This document shows positions 9,152 to 17,619 of a stretch of DNA of 59,935 nucleotides, piece by piece; positions within the stretch are counted from its first letter, which is position 1; every line of letters starts with the position of its first letter. A model generated the notes under the pieces. It was given only the letters and a program-made list of their open reading frames with translations. It was not told the origin of the DNA and made no database searches. The translations under genes were made by a program, and so were the position numbers. The DNA lies in contig NZ_ML123051.1 of assembly GCF_003846175.1 (NCBI RefSeq), positions 258,671 through 318,605 of the forward strand, given 5' to 3'. The stretch is from Streptomyces sp. ADI95-17. Its GTDB lineage: Bacteria > Actinomycetota > Actinomycetes > Streptomycetales > Streptomycetaceae.

Positions 9152-9772
9152 TCACCCCGCTCTTCGTGCGGCCGCCCAGCCGCGCCGTACCGCTTCCTCG
9201 TGCTCGGCTTCCTCCAACGCGAGTTCCACCGCCGTCAGTTCGCTCCGCAGCCGTGGGATCCAGTGGCGGCGCAGGGCGCGGACCCGCTGCCGGGTCCGTT
9301 CGGCTTCGGCGGCGAGCAGATCGGTGGCTGCCTGGTGGCGCGCGTGTTCCGCTGCGGCGCTGACCGCTGCACGGTAGGCCGTCTCGGCGTGCGCGAGCGC
9401 CGTGTTGGGGGGTGTCGGCTCGGTCGGCGAGCGGACGGGGCAGGTCCAGGCCATGGCTGCGGGATGGCGCACACCCATCAGCGAGTCCCACCGGACCTCG
9501 ATGGATGCCCGGCCCGCAGGAACCGCCTCGGCCAGCGCCCGTTCGCCGCCGAGCATCACTCCGCGCACCAGCCAGGAATCAGCTTCGGCCAGTCGATTCC
9601 GCCATACAAGGCCCGCTTCCTCGGCCGCTCGTCGCTCCGCGCACTCCCGGTCCAGAAGGAGCCGGGCCTTGCGTTCCAGCAGGTCCGCTCCGCGTAGTGC
9701 ACCGGCGAGGCTTCGGCGCAGGCGCAGTCGACCGGCACGTCCTGCCGGTACCCGGCGCCCGTGGACGCTCAC
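9152..9772 (-). CDS. ntpD: A/V-type ATPase subunit D
   Basis: 206-residue central-stalk subunit, the equivalent of F-type gamma. The N-terminal and C-terminal thirds are long alpha-helices (LLERKARLLLDRECAERR; ERTRQRVRALRRHWIPRLRS) that would form the rotor coiled coil. It is transcribed last in the nine-gene operon. The GTG start overlaps the subunit B stop (GTGA), and the gene ends at a hairpin shared with hsp20. Similarity is by overall pattern and position rather than by a catalytic motif. Confidence 0.85.
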   Translation of the reverse strand: MSVHGRRVPAGRAGRLRLRRSLAGALRGADLLERKARLLLDRECAERRAAEEAGLVWRNRLAEADSWLVRGVMLGGERALAEAVPAGRASIEVRWDSLMGVRHPAAMAWTCPVRSPTEPTPPNTALAHAETAYRAAVSAAAEHARHQAATDLLAAEAERTRQRVRALRRHWIPRLRSELTAVELALEEAEHEEAVRRGWAAARRAG

Positions 9773-11163
9773 GTCGGCTCCTCGCCCCGCGGTGGGGTAT
9801 GGGCGTCGAGCAGGTCCGCGGGGATCATGCCGAGCTGGCTGCGCGGCAGCGTCAGCAACACCTCCCAGGCCCGGCCCAGGGCCTCGTCCAGCGACCGGTT
9901 CTCGTCCGTCCTCTGGGTGAGGAACCGGTGCCGGAAGGCGTCGTCCAGGTCCAGGAAGCGCAGGTCGGTCGGGCTGAGCGCGGGCCGTCCGATCAGGTCG
10001 GCGAGTTCCCGGACCTGCCGGGACCGGGCCAGCGCGGCCGTCAACTGCGCGGCGACGGCCGGATGGTCCGCACGGGTACGCCCCGGTCCGGCTCCCTTGC
10101 GCATCAGCCGTGACAGCGAGGCCAGTGGGTCGACAGGGGGATACGTGCCGGTGGAGTGGACATCGGGGGAGAGCACGACCTGACCCTCCGTGATGTAGCC
10201 CGTGAGGTCGGGCACGGGGTGGGTGATGTCGCCCGCGGGCATGGTGAGTACCGGCAGTACGGTCACCGATCCTGGGCGTCCCTTGATCCTGCCGCAGCGT
10301 TCGTACAGGGACGCGAGATCGCTGTAGAGGTAGCCGGGGTAAGCCCGCCGGGCAGGTATCTCACCCCGTGCGGCGGAGACCTCGCGCAACGCCTCGGAGT
10401 AGGCCGTCATGTCCGTCATGACCACCAGCACGTGCCGGCCCTGCGTGAACGCGAGGTGCTCGGCGACGGTCAGCGCGAGACGTGGGGTGAGCAGCCGTTC
10501 GATCACTGGGTCGTCTGCCGTGTTGACGAGGAGGGCCAGCTCTCGTGCGGCGGAACGGGCGGCCAGACCGTCCCGGACGAACGCCGCATCGGCATGCGTG
10601 AGTCCCATTCCGGCGAAGACGACGGCGAACGGCTCACCGCCGCACGTCGCCTGGGCCGCGATCTGTACCGCCAATTCCAGATGGGGCAGGCCCGCCACAG
10701 AGAACACCGGCAGCTTCTGCCCCCGCACCAGTGTGGTGAGGACATCCACGGCGCCCACGCCGGTCAGCACCGGCTCGTTCGGCGGCTCCCGGCGGACAGG
10801 ATTGATCGGCACGCCAGCGACCGGGGCGTCCGTGCCGCCCAGCACCGGTGGCCCGTCGTCGGCCGGTTCACCCCGGCCGTTGCACACCCGCCCCAGCCAT
10901 CCGGAGCCGACCGGGATCCGCAGTGGCGTCCCCGCGAAGGCGATACCTGTACCCGTCCTGTCCATGCCGGCCGTGCCCTCCAGCACCTGCACCACCGCGA
11001 GATCCCGGTTCACTTCGAGGACGAGCCCGTGCCGTCGTTCACCGGAATCGAGCACGATCGTGGCGAACTCGTCCCAGCCCACCCCACTCACGCCTTCGAC
11101 GATCACGAGCGGTCCGCGCAGTTCGCGCACGCCCGTGTACTCGACACTCACGGTGCCGCTCAT
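9769..11163 (-). CDS. ntpB: A/V-type ATPase subunit B (non-catalytic)
   Basis: 464-residue regulatory subunit of the A3B3 headpiece. It starts MSGTVSVEYTGVRELRGPLV, has the nucleotide-fold entry segment PINPVRREPPNEPVLTGV, and conserved regions VFAGMGLTHADAAF and LVVMTDMTAYSEALREVSAA typical of B subunits. In place of a P-loop it has FSVAGLPHLELA, as expected for the non-catalytic partner. The ATG overlaps the subunit A stop (ATGA). Length is close to that of other B subunits (about 460). Confidence 0.93.
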   Translation of the reverse strand: MSGTVSVEYTGVRELRGPLVIVEGVSGVGWDEFATIVLDSGERRHGLVLEVNRDLAVVQVLEGTAGMDRTGTGIAFAGTPLRIPVGSGWLGRVCNGRGEPADDGPPVLGGTDAPVAGVPINPVRREPPNEPVLTGVGAVDVLTTLVRGQKLPVFSVAGLPHLELAVQIAAQATCGGEPFAVVFAGMGLTHADAAFVRDGLAARSAARELALLVNTADDPVIERLLTPRLALTVAEHLAFTQGRHVLVVMTDMTAYSEALREVSAARGEIPARRAYPGYLYSDLASLYERCGRIKGRPGSVTVLPVLTMPAGDITHPVPDLTGYITEGQVVLSPDVHSTGTYPPVDPLASLSRLMRKGAGPGRTRADHPAVAAQLTAALARSRQVRELADLIGRPALSPTDLRFLDLDDAFRHRFLTQRTDENRSLDEALGRAWEVLLTLPRSQLGMIPADLLDAHTPPRGEEPT

Positions 11164-12944
11164 GCCACCTCCTTGAGCCGTGCCAGCACGGTGTTCCGTG
11201 CCGCTGCCACGAGAGCGGTCCCGGTGGGCCCCGCAGACTCGCGGGCACGCAGGAGCGGGGTGAAGTCCACCGCTTCGACCGCGTCCGCCGGGGCACCGGA
11301 GCTGACCAGTTCCAGACAGCGGTCGATCACCGCCAGGGCGGCTTCGACGAGCGCAGCAGTCTTCTCGGGAGTGCTGTAGGCGTCCGCGGGTGACAGCGCG
11401 TTCTGCTGGATCACGGCCTCGCGCAGCAGCCGTCCCGCGAGCACGCTGATCCTCTCCTGGGGCGGCAGTGCCGTGATGCCGACCAGTTCGACCAGGTCGG
11501 CCAGCCGGTCCGCCTCAGCCAGCAGTTGCGCAACCCGCCCGCGTCGCGTGGCCCACTCGGGATCACCGGACCGGGCGTGCGAGGCAGCCAGCGCGGCGGC
11601 GTCCCGCGAGAAGGAGTCGGCCCAGGAGACGGCCGGGTAGTGCCGGGCGTAGGCGAGATCGCGGTCCAGGCTCCACAGGCACCGTACGAAGCGTTCGGTG
11701 TGGGCGGTGACCGGCTCGGTGCGGTCGCCGCCCGGCGGGGACACGGCTCCGATCACGGTGACGGATCCGGTCGCGCCGCCCGGGGTCCGCACTGCGGCGG
11801 CGCGCTCGTAGAACGCGGCCAGTCGCGATGCGAGCCCCGCCGGATAGCCCTCTTCGGCGGGGAGTTCACCCATGCGGGAGGAGAACTCCCGCAATGCCTC
11901 AGCCCATCGGGAGGTCGAGTCGGCGATCAGGACGACGTCCAGGCCCATGTCGCGGAAGTACTCGGCAACCGTCGCGCCCGTGTGCACGCTCGCCTCGCGG
12001 GCCATCATCGGCATATTGGAGGCGTTCGCGATCGTCACGGTCCGTTCCGCCAGAAGGCCCCCCGTGCGTGGGTCGGAAAGCTCTGTCAACTCCTCGATGA
12101 CGTCCGCCATCTCATTGCCGCGCTCGCCACAGCCGACATAGACGATCACGTCGGCGTCGCACCACTTGGCGATCTGCTGCAACAGCATGGTTTTGCCAGT
12201 GCCGAAGCCGCCCGGCACGGCGACCGTACTGCCGAGCGCCACGGGGAAGAGCAGGTCTACGGCTCGCTGGCCGGTGTGCAGCGGCCGATCCGTCGGCAAC
12301 CGCTCCGCGACCGGTCGGGGCCTGCGCACCGGCCAGGACTGTGCCATCCGTACCTCGTGCCCGCCGACGACGGCGAGCACGTCGTCCGGGGAGTGACCGC
12401 CCGCCGAGGCTATCCGGGTCACCTCGCCCGATCTGCCCGGAGGCGCCAGGAGCCGGAGCGGTACCTTCGCTCCGATCTCCCCGAGAGTGTCTCCGGCCGC
12501 AACCCGCGCTCCCGCGGACACCCGTGGTGTGAACTGCCAGGAACGCCGGTTCGGCACACCACTCGATCCGCTTGTCAGGAAGTCTCCGGCACCGGCCAGG
12601 GGACGCAGCAGACCGTCGAACACGCCGCCGAGCAGATCCGGCGCCATCCGCACCGACAGCGGCCTGCCCTCCGGCTCCGCCGGATGCCCCGGGGCCAGCC
12701 CGCCGGTGTACTCGTACGCCTGGATCGTGGCCGTGTCGCCCTGGATGGCGACCACCTCGCCCGGCACCCGGGCGGCCCCCAGCACGACCATGTCGTGCAT
12801 GGCGACCGCGGCCGGGCAGGTGATCTCCACGAGGGGGCCGGCGACCCGGAGGATCCGCGGGCGGAACGTATCGTCCCGCCGCGGGCACGCCGGACCGGTT
12901 CCCACGGCTTGCGGGCCCGTCCCCTGGCTTCCCGGGGCGGTCAC
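11160..12944 (-). CDS. ntpA: A/V-type ATPase subunit A (catalytic)
   Basis: 594-residue catalytic subunit that hydrolyses or makes ATP. Walker A GGFGTGKT (245-252, Lys251), catalytic-glutamate region GCGERGNEMADV, and ADSTSRWAEALREFSSRMGE near Walker B. The non-homologous insert characteristic of A subunits (about 115-200) is present (SWQFTPRVSAGARVAAGDTLG). Two GTG starts are possible: I prefer 12944 because it forms the same GTGA overlap with the upstream stop as elsewhere in this operon; 12956 would add four residues. Together with B, D, E, F, G/H, C, I and K the full set for a rotary enzyme is present. Confidence 0.94.
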   Translation of the reverse strand: MTAPGSQGTGPQAVGTGPACPRRDDTFRPRILRVAGPLVEITCPAAVAMHDMVVLGAARVPGEVVAIQGDTATIQAYEYTGGLAPGHPAEPEGRPLSVRMAPDLLGGVFDGLLRPLAGAGDFLTSGSSGVPNRRSWQFTPRVSAGARVAAGDTLGEIGAKVPLRLLAPPGRSGEVTRIASAGGHSPDDVLAVVGGHEVRMAQSWPVRRPRPVAERLPTDRPLHTGQRAVDLLFPVALGSTVAVPGGFGTGKTMLLQQIAKWCDADVIVYVGCGERGNEMADVIEELTELSDPRTGGLLAERTVTIANASNMPMMAREASVHTGATVAEYFRDMGLDVVLIADSTSRWAEALREFSSRMGELPAEEGYPAGLASRLAAFYERAAAVRTPGGATGSVTVIGAVSPPGGDRTEPVTAHTERFVRCLWSLDRDLAYARHYPAVSWADSFSRDAAALAASHARSGDPEWATRRGRVAQLLAEADRLADLVELVGITALPPQERISVLAGRLLREAVIQQNALSPADAYSTPEKTAALVEAALAVIDRCLELVSSGAPADAVEAVDFTPLLRARESAGPTGTALVAAARNTVLARLKEVA

Positions 12945-13450
12945 TGCGGCGCCCACAGCGTCTCGGCCCGCGCACCCAGCCGGTTCAGGGCCCGGTCGGC
13001 GAGGGCATCTGCCGACAGATCCACCCGACGGCCGGGCACCTCGGCCGTCACACCGCCTCCTCCGGCAGCCGTGACCCGCGCTCCCGCTCCCAACAGGGCG
13101 CGCGCTGCCTCGGCGAGCCGGGCCTGCGATACGGCACCTTCCGCCAGTGCCCGGCGCACACCCTCACGGACCGCACACGCCAGTTCCGCGTAGACCTCTG
13201 CACGGACCACGAGCTCCGCCGCCCAGGCATCCTGGACCGCTCGCACCCGCTCCCGCTCCGCATCGGCGACGCCCTGGGCCGTGCCGAGGTCCCGCGCCCG
13301 CGCAAGCAACTCCTCGGCCGTGGCCCGAGCGGCGCGCAGAGTCTCGGCCGCGTCGGCCCGTGCGCGGTCCCGGACCGCGTCGGCCGAGGCCCGTGCCGTG
13401 CGCAGCAACTCCGCGCGTACGGGATCCAGCGCGTCCACGGACCCGGTCAC
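12941..13450 (-). CDS. ntpE: A/V-type ATPase subunit E (peripheral stalk)
   Basis: 169-residue peripheral-stalk subunit. The first 100 residues are an Ala/Arg/Glu-rich helix (LLRTARASADAVRDRARADA; ERERVRAVQDAWAAELV) forming a coiled coil, and the C-terminal part is a small globular domain (VTAEVPGRRVDLSADALADRALNRL). I use the GTG at 13450, which overlaps the subunit F TGA (GTGA); the longer open frame to 13636 is antisense-like filler. It would pair with the G/H subunit encoded first in the operon. Confidence 0.8.
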   Translation of the reverse strand: MTGSVDALDPVRAELLRTARASADAVRDRARADAAETLRAARATAEELLARARDLGTAQGVADAERERVRAVQDAWAAELVVRAEVYAELACAVREGVRRALAEGAVSQARLAEAARALLGAGARVTAAGGGGVTAEVPGRRVDLSADALADRALNRLGARAETLWAPQ

Positions 13451-13674
13451 CGGGGCATCACCACTGTCAGCGGACGGGACGGGTCGGGCGCCATGACCTC
13501 GGGCCCCAGGACTTCGGCGGCCTCCGCCGTCAGAATCACGAGGCCGGTCGTGCCGGGAAGCGCCCGCCAGGCGCGGCGGACAGCGTCCGGTTCCTCCGCG
13601 ACGAGGACGTCGACCCCTGCCAGGGCCAGCCCGCACACGCCGGTCCGTGCTCCGATCGCGGTCACGGTGCCCAT
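13447..13674 (-). CDS. A/V-type ATPase subunit F, short
   Basis: 75-residue protein with the subunit F fold pattern: MGTVTAIGARTGVCGLALAG, then a DAVRRAWRAL helix and a TTGLVILTAEAAEVL strand-helix unit. Normal subunit F has about 100 residues, so this one appears to lack the C-terminal regulatory helix that reaches into the head. It lies between K and E with overlapping or one-base junctions. Confidence 0.78.
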   Translation of the reverse strand: MGTVTAIGARTGVCGLALAGVDVLVAEEPDAVRRAWRALPGTTGLVILTAEAAEVLGPEVMAPDPSRPLTVVMPR

Positions 13675-13675
13675 C

Positions 13676-14089
13676 TCAGGCCTTGCCGATCAACAGGATC
13701 GCCACCACCAGGCCGTACACGGCGATGCCCTCCGCGAGACCGACGATCACCATCGCCCGGCCGAACATCTCCGGACGTTCGCTCAGCGCGGCAAGCGCCG
13801 CCGCGCCCGTGTACGCCACGGCGATCGCAGACCCGATCGAGGCGCCGGCCACGGCGATGGCCGCCCCGATCAAGGCGGACCCGTTGACTCCGCCGGGCGT
13901 CGCGGCCTGCGCCGAAGCCTGAGCAGGGGCCGTCAGAGCTGTGGCCAGGACGACACAGGCGCCGCCCAGCAGGGCCAGGTTCGTGGCCAGCAGCCACCGG
14001 AATGCGTGTCTCGCCCTGCGCCGCCGCAGCAGCCGGGCGGCGCCGAGCACCGCGGCCAGAACAGGCAGGACGATCAGCCAGGTGAGCAT
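13676..14089 (-). CDS. ntpK: A/V-type ATPase subunit K (membrane rotor proteolipid)
   Basis: 137-residue proteolipid of the c-ring with four predicted membrane helices (about 2-19, 32-52, 72-95, 109-135). The second hairpin is the classical one: GAAIAVAGASIGSAIAVAYTG, a polar loop ALSERPEMFG and GLAEGIAVYGLVVAILL with ion-carrying Glu120. The first hairpin has no carboxylate. The residue after Glu120 is Gly, not Ser/Thr, which argues for H+ rather than Na+; this is inference. The ATG at 14089 with AAGGTG ribosome site overlaps the end of subunit I by 16 bp. Confidence 0.88.
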   Translation of the reverse strand: MLTWLIVLPVLAAVLGAARLLRRRRARHAFRWLLATNLALLGGACVVLATALTAPAQASAQAATPGGVNGSALIGAAIAVAGASIGSAIAVAYTGAAALAALSERPEMFGRAMVIVGLAEGIAVYGLVVAILLIGKA

Positions 14090-15513
14090 GGGATCACCTT
14101 CGTAGCGCGGTCGGGTTCCGCCACAGGAACGTGCCAGGGACGGAACGGGCGGCCTTCGGTCTCGAAGAGGCGGGAGAAGAGCTCGTAGTACTCCAGCCGC
14201 AGAGCCTGCACACCCGCCACCAGGGCCTCCAGGGCGAACGAGAGGGCCGTACCCACGGCGAACAGCATCACGGCGCCGGCCACTCCGGCGGCACCGCGCC
14301 CGGCCAGGCCGGTGGTGCCGCGCCACACCAGGTCGGCGAGCGCCGCATGGGTGAGCCCGAAGGCCGCGAGCCGGGCGAACGACATGGTGTTGGTGCCCGT
14401 GCGAACGACGACGTCGAACAGTCGTACAGCCGTTTCGGCGCATCCGGCCGCGCCGCCCGCTGTCGCCCGGAACAGTCCGAGGGCCACCAGCGTCAGCCCG
14501 GTCACCCCGAGCGCGGCCCCGGCAACGGTCGCGGGCGGCCGATGCAGGAGCAGACCCGCAGTGGCCAGGGCGAGCCCCAGGTAGAACAGCAGTCCAGCAC
14601 AGCCCGACGCCGCGTACAGGGCTGTTCCCCAGCCGTGCTCACGCACACGGTTGACCGCTCCGGCGGCATGCGCGACGGTGAGCAGCCCCGCTCCGAAGAC
14701 CACGGCGGCGGCGAGCAGCCGGGCAGGGCTGTCCAACGGGCTCAGCCACAGGACCGGCAGCAGCCCGGTCGGACCGAAGAACTCTCCGTAGGCTGCGCCC
14801 GCGAGCATGGCGGCGACTCCCGCGCCCGCCAGAAACGGCCACAACCGACGCAGCGCGGCAAGTCGGCGGGGCCGACCGAAGCGGAGCGCGAGCGCGCCGA
14901 GGACCAGCAACGCCCCGTGGCCCACATCACCGAACATGATCCCGAACATCGCGACGTAGGCGAGCCCCGTCGGCCACGAGGGGTCCAGGTCGGAGTAGGC
15001 CGGTGTGCCGTACGTCGTCACGAGCGGCGTGAAAGACGCGGGCCCGCCCGACCGCAGCAGCGTCGGCGGATCCGCGCCGCGCGGGGACGGAAGCGGTACC
15101 AGCGCGCCGCCCGCGGCGGACAGCCGGCCCGCGACGCGGGGAACCTCGGCGGCTGGGCACCACCCGGCCAGCGCGGCCACCTCCCCACGTCGTACAGCTC
15201 CTTCGGTGAGCTCTTCCAATTGAGCCTCGCCCGCCAGTAGCTCGACATCGCCCCGCTCCTGGAGCAGATCGAGGTCGGGCGCCTCGGCGGCGAGGACGGC
15301 CGAAGCGGCAGTGCCGGGCCCGGTCGTCGTGACACCTCCCCGCAACCGCTGCAGCCGCGCCGCCGCCGCCCCCGAAGCCGCTTCCTCGGTTCGGTCCAGT
15401 TCCACGCAACCGGCCTCGGCGATCCGCACCAGCGTGCCTCGCAGGGCCGCCTCCGGGACGATCACCGCCACGCGGCGCATCCGGACCGGTGTCATCGCCT
15501 CAGACCAGGGCAT
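14074..15513 (-). CDS. ntpI: A/V-type ATPase subunit I (membrane stator)
   Basis: About 479-residue stator subunit, equivalent to eukaryotic subunit a, carrying the ion half-channels. The N-terminal cytosolic part starts MTPVRMRRVAVIVPEAALRG; the membrane part begins near FGIMFGDVGHGALLVLGALA, a family hallmark, followed by six or more helices, with MSFARLAAFGLTHAALADLV late in the protein. At 479 residues it is shorter than the usual 600-700, mainly in the cytosolic arm. The ATG at 15513 is chosen for its GGGAGG site; it overlaps the subunit C gene by 14 bp. Confidence 0.88.
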   Translation of the reverse strand: MPWSEAMTPVRMRRVAVIVPEAALRGTLVRIAEAGCVELDRTEEAASGAAAARLQRLRGGVTTTGPGTAASAVLAAEAPDLDLLQERGDVELLAGEAQLEELTEGAVRRGEVAALAGWCPAAEVPRVAGRLSAAGGALVPLPSPRGADPPTLLRSGGPASFTPLVTTYGTPAYSDLDPSWPTGLAYVAMFGIMFGDVGHGALLVLGALALRFGRPRRLAALRRLWPFLAGAGVAAMLAGAAYGEFFGPTGLLPVLWLSPLDSPARLLAAAVVFGAGLLTVAHAAGAVNRVREHGWGTALYAASGCAGLLFYLGLALATAGLLLHRPPATVAGAALGVTGLTLVALGLFRATAGGAAGCAETAVRLFDVVVRTGTNTMSFARLAAFGLTHAALADLVWRGTTGLAGRGAAGVAGAVMLFAVGTALSFALEALVAGVQALRLEYYELFSRLFETEGRPFRPWHVPVAEPDRATKVIPCSPG

Positions 15514-16429
15514 CGAAAACCTCCCAGGGCCGTCCCCCGCGTGCCGCCGACCCCAGCGCCGCCCGCACGCGCCAGGCGTCCACGGACAGCACCGCGACCG
15601 CGCCCACCACCACCCGCGGCCCGCACCGGCCGTTGTGCAGCATCTCCGCACCATCGACCTGCACCGTCCGCCACCAGTGGGCTTCGGCCTGCCACAGTGC
15701 ACCCGGTTCCTCGATCTCCGCCAGCACCCAGCCGGCCGTCGAAGGAAGACGCTCGCGGAACTCCTGGTAGGAGGCGGCCTCCGGTGCCCGTGCCCCGAGC
15801 AGCCGTGCCGCGTCACGTCGTGCAGGCTCCGGAAGGGAGCGCTGGTACACGAATCGTTCACGGGCCGTCAGCAGCGCGGCGCGCCCCCGGGCCCATCGGC
15901 GCGCGGGCGGTACGGCGACGGTAGTGCGTCGTGCGGCGGCCATTCGCATACCTGTGACCAGGGCCCAGGGCGTGTCACCACCCGGATCGCCCCAAGGCGA
16001 AGCGGTGAGTGCCGCCCGCAGTTCCGCGGGCGTGCCGGCACGCTCCAGATTCCGCCAGGCAGTCTCCAGGGCTCCGAGCCGGTACGGCCGCGGGGGATCC
16101 GCGTGGCAACCGTCCGGTGCTGTCAGCCGGGAGGCCACATTGGCGATCTCGAACCCCGCTGCCAGCGGAACGAGCAAACGGGCACCGCCCCGGGGCAGCC
16201 AGCCGGCCAGCACCCGCAGATGCCACAGAAGCGTGGCGGTCACTGCCCGCTGAGCTTCGGGCAGTCCGACCGCAGTCCGCGCATATCTTGAGTACGGGGT
16301 CGCCGCCAGGTATCGCAAAGCGTCGTCGAGCGTGTGACAGGTCGCGACCTCCCGTGCACCCCCGGCGCCCGGGTATCGGCCGACGAGGGCCTTGGCCCGC
16401 ACCGCCCCGGCGGTCCAACCCGCATTCAT
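15500..16429 (-). CDS. ntpC: A/V-type ATPase subunit C (AC39-like)
   Basis: 309-residue all-helical socket subunit that links the rotor shaft to the K ring (subunit d in eukaryotes). Recognised from MNAGWTAGAVRAKALVGRYP, the LRYLAATPYSRYAR segment and LVPLAAGFEIANVASRLT, plus its place between G/H and I. Sequence similarity in this family is low, so the call leans partly on context. ATG at 16429 overlaps the preceding TGA (ATGA). Confidence 0.8.
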   Translation of the reverse strand: MNAGWTAGAVRAKALVGRYPGAGGAREVATCHTLDDALRYLAATPYSRYARTAVGLPEAQRAVTATLLWHLRVLAGWLPRGGARLLVPLAAGFEIANVASRLTAPDGCHADPPRPYRLGALETAWRNLERAGTPAELRAALTASPWGDPGGDTPWALVTGMRMAAARRTTVAVPPARRWARGRAALLTARERFVYQRSLPEPARRDAARLLGARAPEAASYQEFRERLPSTAGWVLAEIEEPGALWQAEAHWWRTVQVDGAEMLHNGRCGPRVVVGAVAVLSVDAWRVRAALGSAARGGRPWEVFDALV

Positions 16430-16869
16430 GGCGCTTCGCCCTCGCCCGGGCCGCAGGCCAGACTCAGCGCGTCAGCCACCGTGTGGTCCACCAGGTCCGG
16501 CATGCACTCCCGGGCCCGCCGCCGGACCACCGAGGCAGCGCCGTCCCCGGCGGCGCGAAGGGCGTCCGCCTCCCGCCTGGCGTCCTGGAGGATGGATTCC
16601 GCAGCCTGCCGGCGGATCTCGGGAGCACGCTCCCGGGCGGCCGCCACAAGCTCTGTCGCCTCCCGCGCGGCGTCCCGCCGCACGGCCTCGGCAGCCTCGT
16701 CCGCCGAGGCCCGGATCCGTGCCGCCTCCCGCTGTACATCCATCAGTTGTGCGAGGGTGGGCTCCAGTTCCGCGGCACGTTCGGCCATACGGTCGACGGG
16801 TACGCCGGCGGCGGACGCTCCCGGTGTTCCCGCCGGACGGAACCGCTCCAAGAAGTCACGCAGGCTCAT
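16426..16869 (-). CDS. A/V-type ATPase subunit G/H (peripheral stalk coil)
   Basis: 147-residue mostly helical protein, first in the operon. The central region (about 35-120) is a long charged helix (LMDVQREAARIRASADEAAE, EIRRQAAESILQDARREADA) suited to the heterodimeric peripheral stalk with subunit E. The ATG at 16869 follows GGGAGG at a 7-bp spacing. It is preceded by an OsdR-like box 88 bp upstream, which would place the whole ATPase operon in the dormancy regulon. Confidence 0.75.
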   Translation of the reverse strand: MSLRDFLERFRPAGTPGASAAGVPVDRMAERAAELEPTLAQLMDVQREAARIRASADEAAEAVRRDAAREATELVAAARERAPEIRRQAAESILQDARREADALRAAGDGAASVVRRRARECMPDLVDHTVADALSLACGPGEGEAP

Positions 16870-16956
16870 CGGCGGCCTCCCGTCGGTCGGCTGCTCCTTC
16901 ATTCTCACCGTTCCCGTTCCAGCCCGCACCGGATAGGGCCGTCACGCCGTTCCACC

Positions 16957-16972
16957 AGGGCCGTTCGGCTCT
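16957..16972. promoter_or_regulatory. OsdR-like box between A/V-ATPase operon and CBS gene
   Basis: AGGGCCGTTCGGCTCT: 3 mismatches to the consensus. It is 88 bp from the ATPase operon start and 65 bp from the truncated CBS gene start on the other strand. Confidence 0.5.
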
Positions 16973-17036
16973 TGGCAAGGGCGGCCGGAGCGGAAGACTG
17001 GGACGGTAGGCAACCCGACGGAGTCCGGAGGCTGCC

Positions 17037-17588
17037 GTGAACAGGCACGAGAACTTCTCCGCGGAGGCCGAGGCCCGGCGGGACCTGCCTTCCCGCCCCT
17101 GGAGCCCCGGCGAATCGGAACGGCAGGACACGCTGATTCGCTACCTGGGCGCCGTGGCCTCGGCCGCAGCCGGGCACGCACGCGCCGAGGAGCAAGCTCC
17201 CGCAGACGTCACCGCTCGACCGGCTCCGTCGGCCGCGTCGTCTCCGCAGCCGTCTTCGCCACCGGGAGCGGGGATCCCCCTGGTGCGGGACGTGATGGAC
17301 GTGCCCGCCGCCTCCATGAGCGACGATCTGCCATACCGCGACATCGCCCGTCTCCTGGCACGTGAGCAGGTCGGCGCGATTCCGGTCGTGGACGACGAGG
17401 ACCAGGTGGTCGGCGTCGTCTCGGAGTCCGACCTGTTGGCGAAAGTCGCCTTCGAGGCCTCCGGTCACCGGGTCGGACGCATAGGCAGGCTGCGCGAGCG
17501 ACGCATGCACGGCAAGGCCTTCGGTGAGACAGCGGCTGACCTCATGACGAGTCCCGCGATCACGGTGCTGCCCGGCCGGTACGGATGA
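17037..17588 (+). pseudogene. CBS-domain protein, truncated after first CBS motif
   Basis: 183-residue open frame. A 75-residue Pro/Ala-rich N-terminal extension is followed by one CBS motif (LVRDVMDVPAASMSDDLPYR ... VGAIPVVDDEDQVVGVVSES) and the first strand of a second (AADLMTSPAITVLP). The seven intact paralogues in this window continue here into a full second CBS motif and a BON domain; this one stops four codons after the break. The sequence right at the break (17575-17619) is a minus-strand piece of a cyclic-nucleotide-fold gene. GTG start at 17037 with GGAGG. A nucleotide-binding CBS pair cannot form, so it is probably non-functional. Confidence 0.8.
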
Positions 17589-17619
17589 TCCAGAAGCGGT
17601 CGGCGTGCCGGCCCTCCTC
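17575..17619 (-). pseudogene. 45-bp remnant of a cyclic-nucleotide-fold gene
   Basis: Read on the minus strand this encodes EEGRHADRFWIIRTG. The same block occurs in the two intact paralogues here (FEEGRKADRFWVIRSG at 22823-23284 and FQEGDHADRFWILRSG at 43925-44386). It bridges the broken CBS gene and the end of the hemerythrin gene, marking a recombination junction. Confidence 0.75.
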
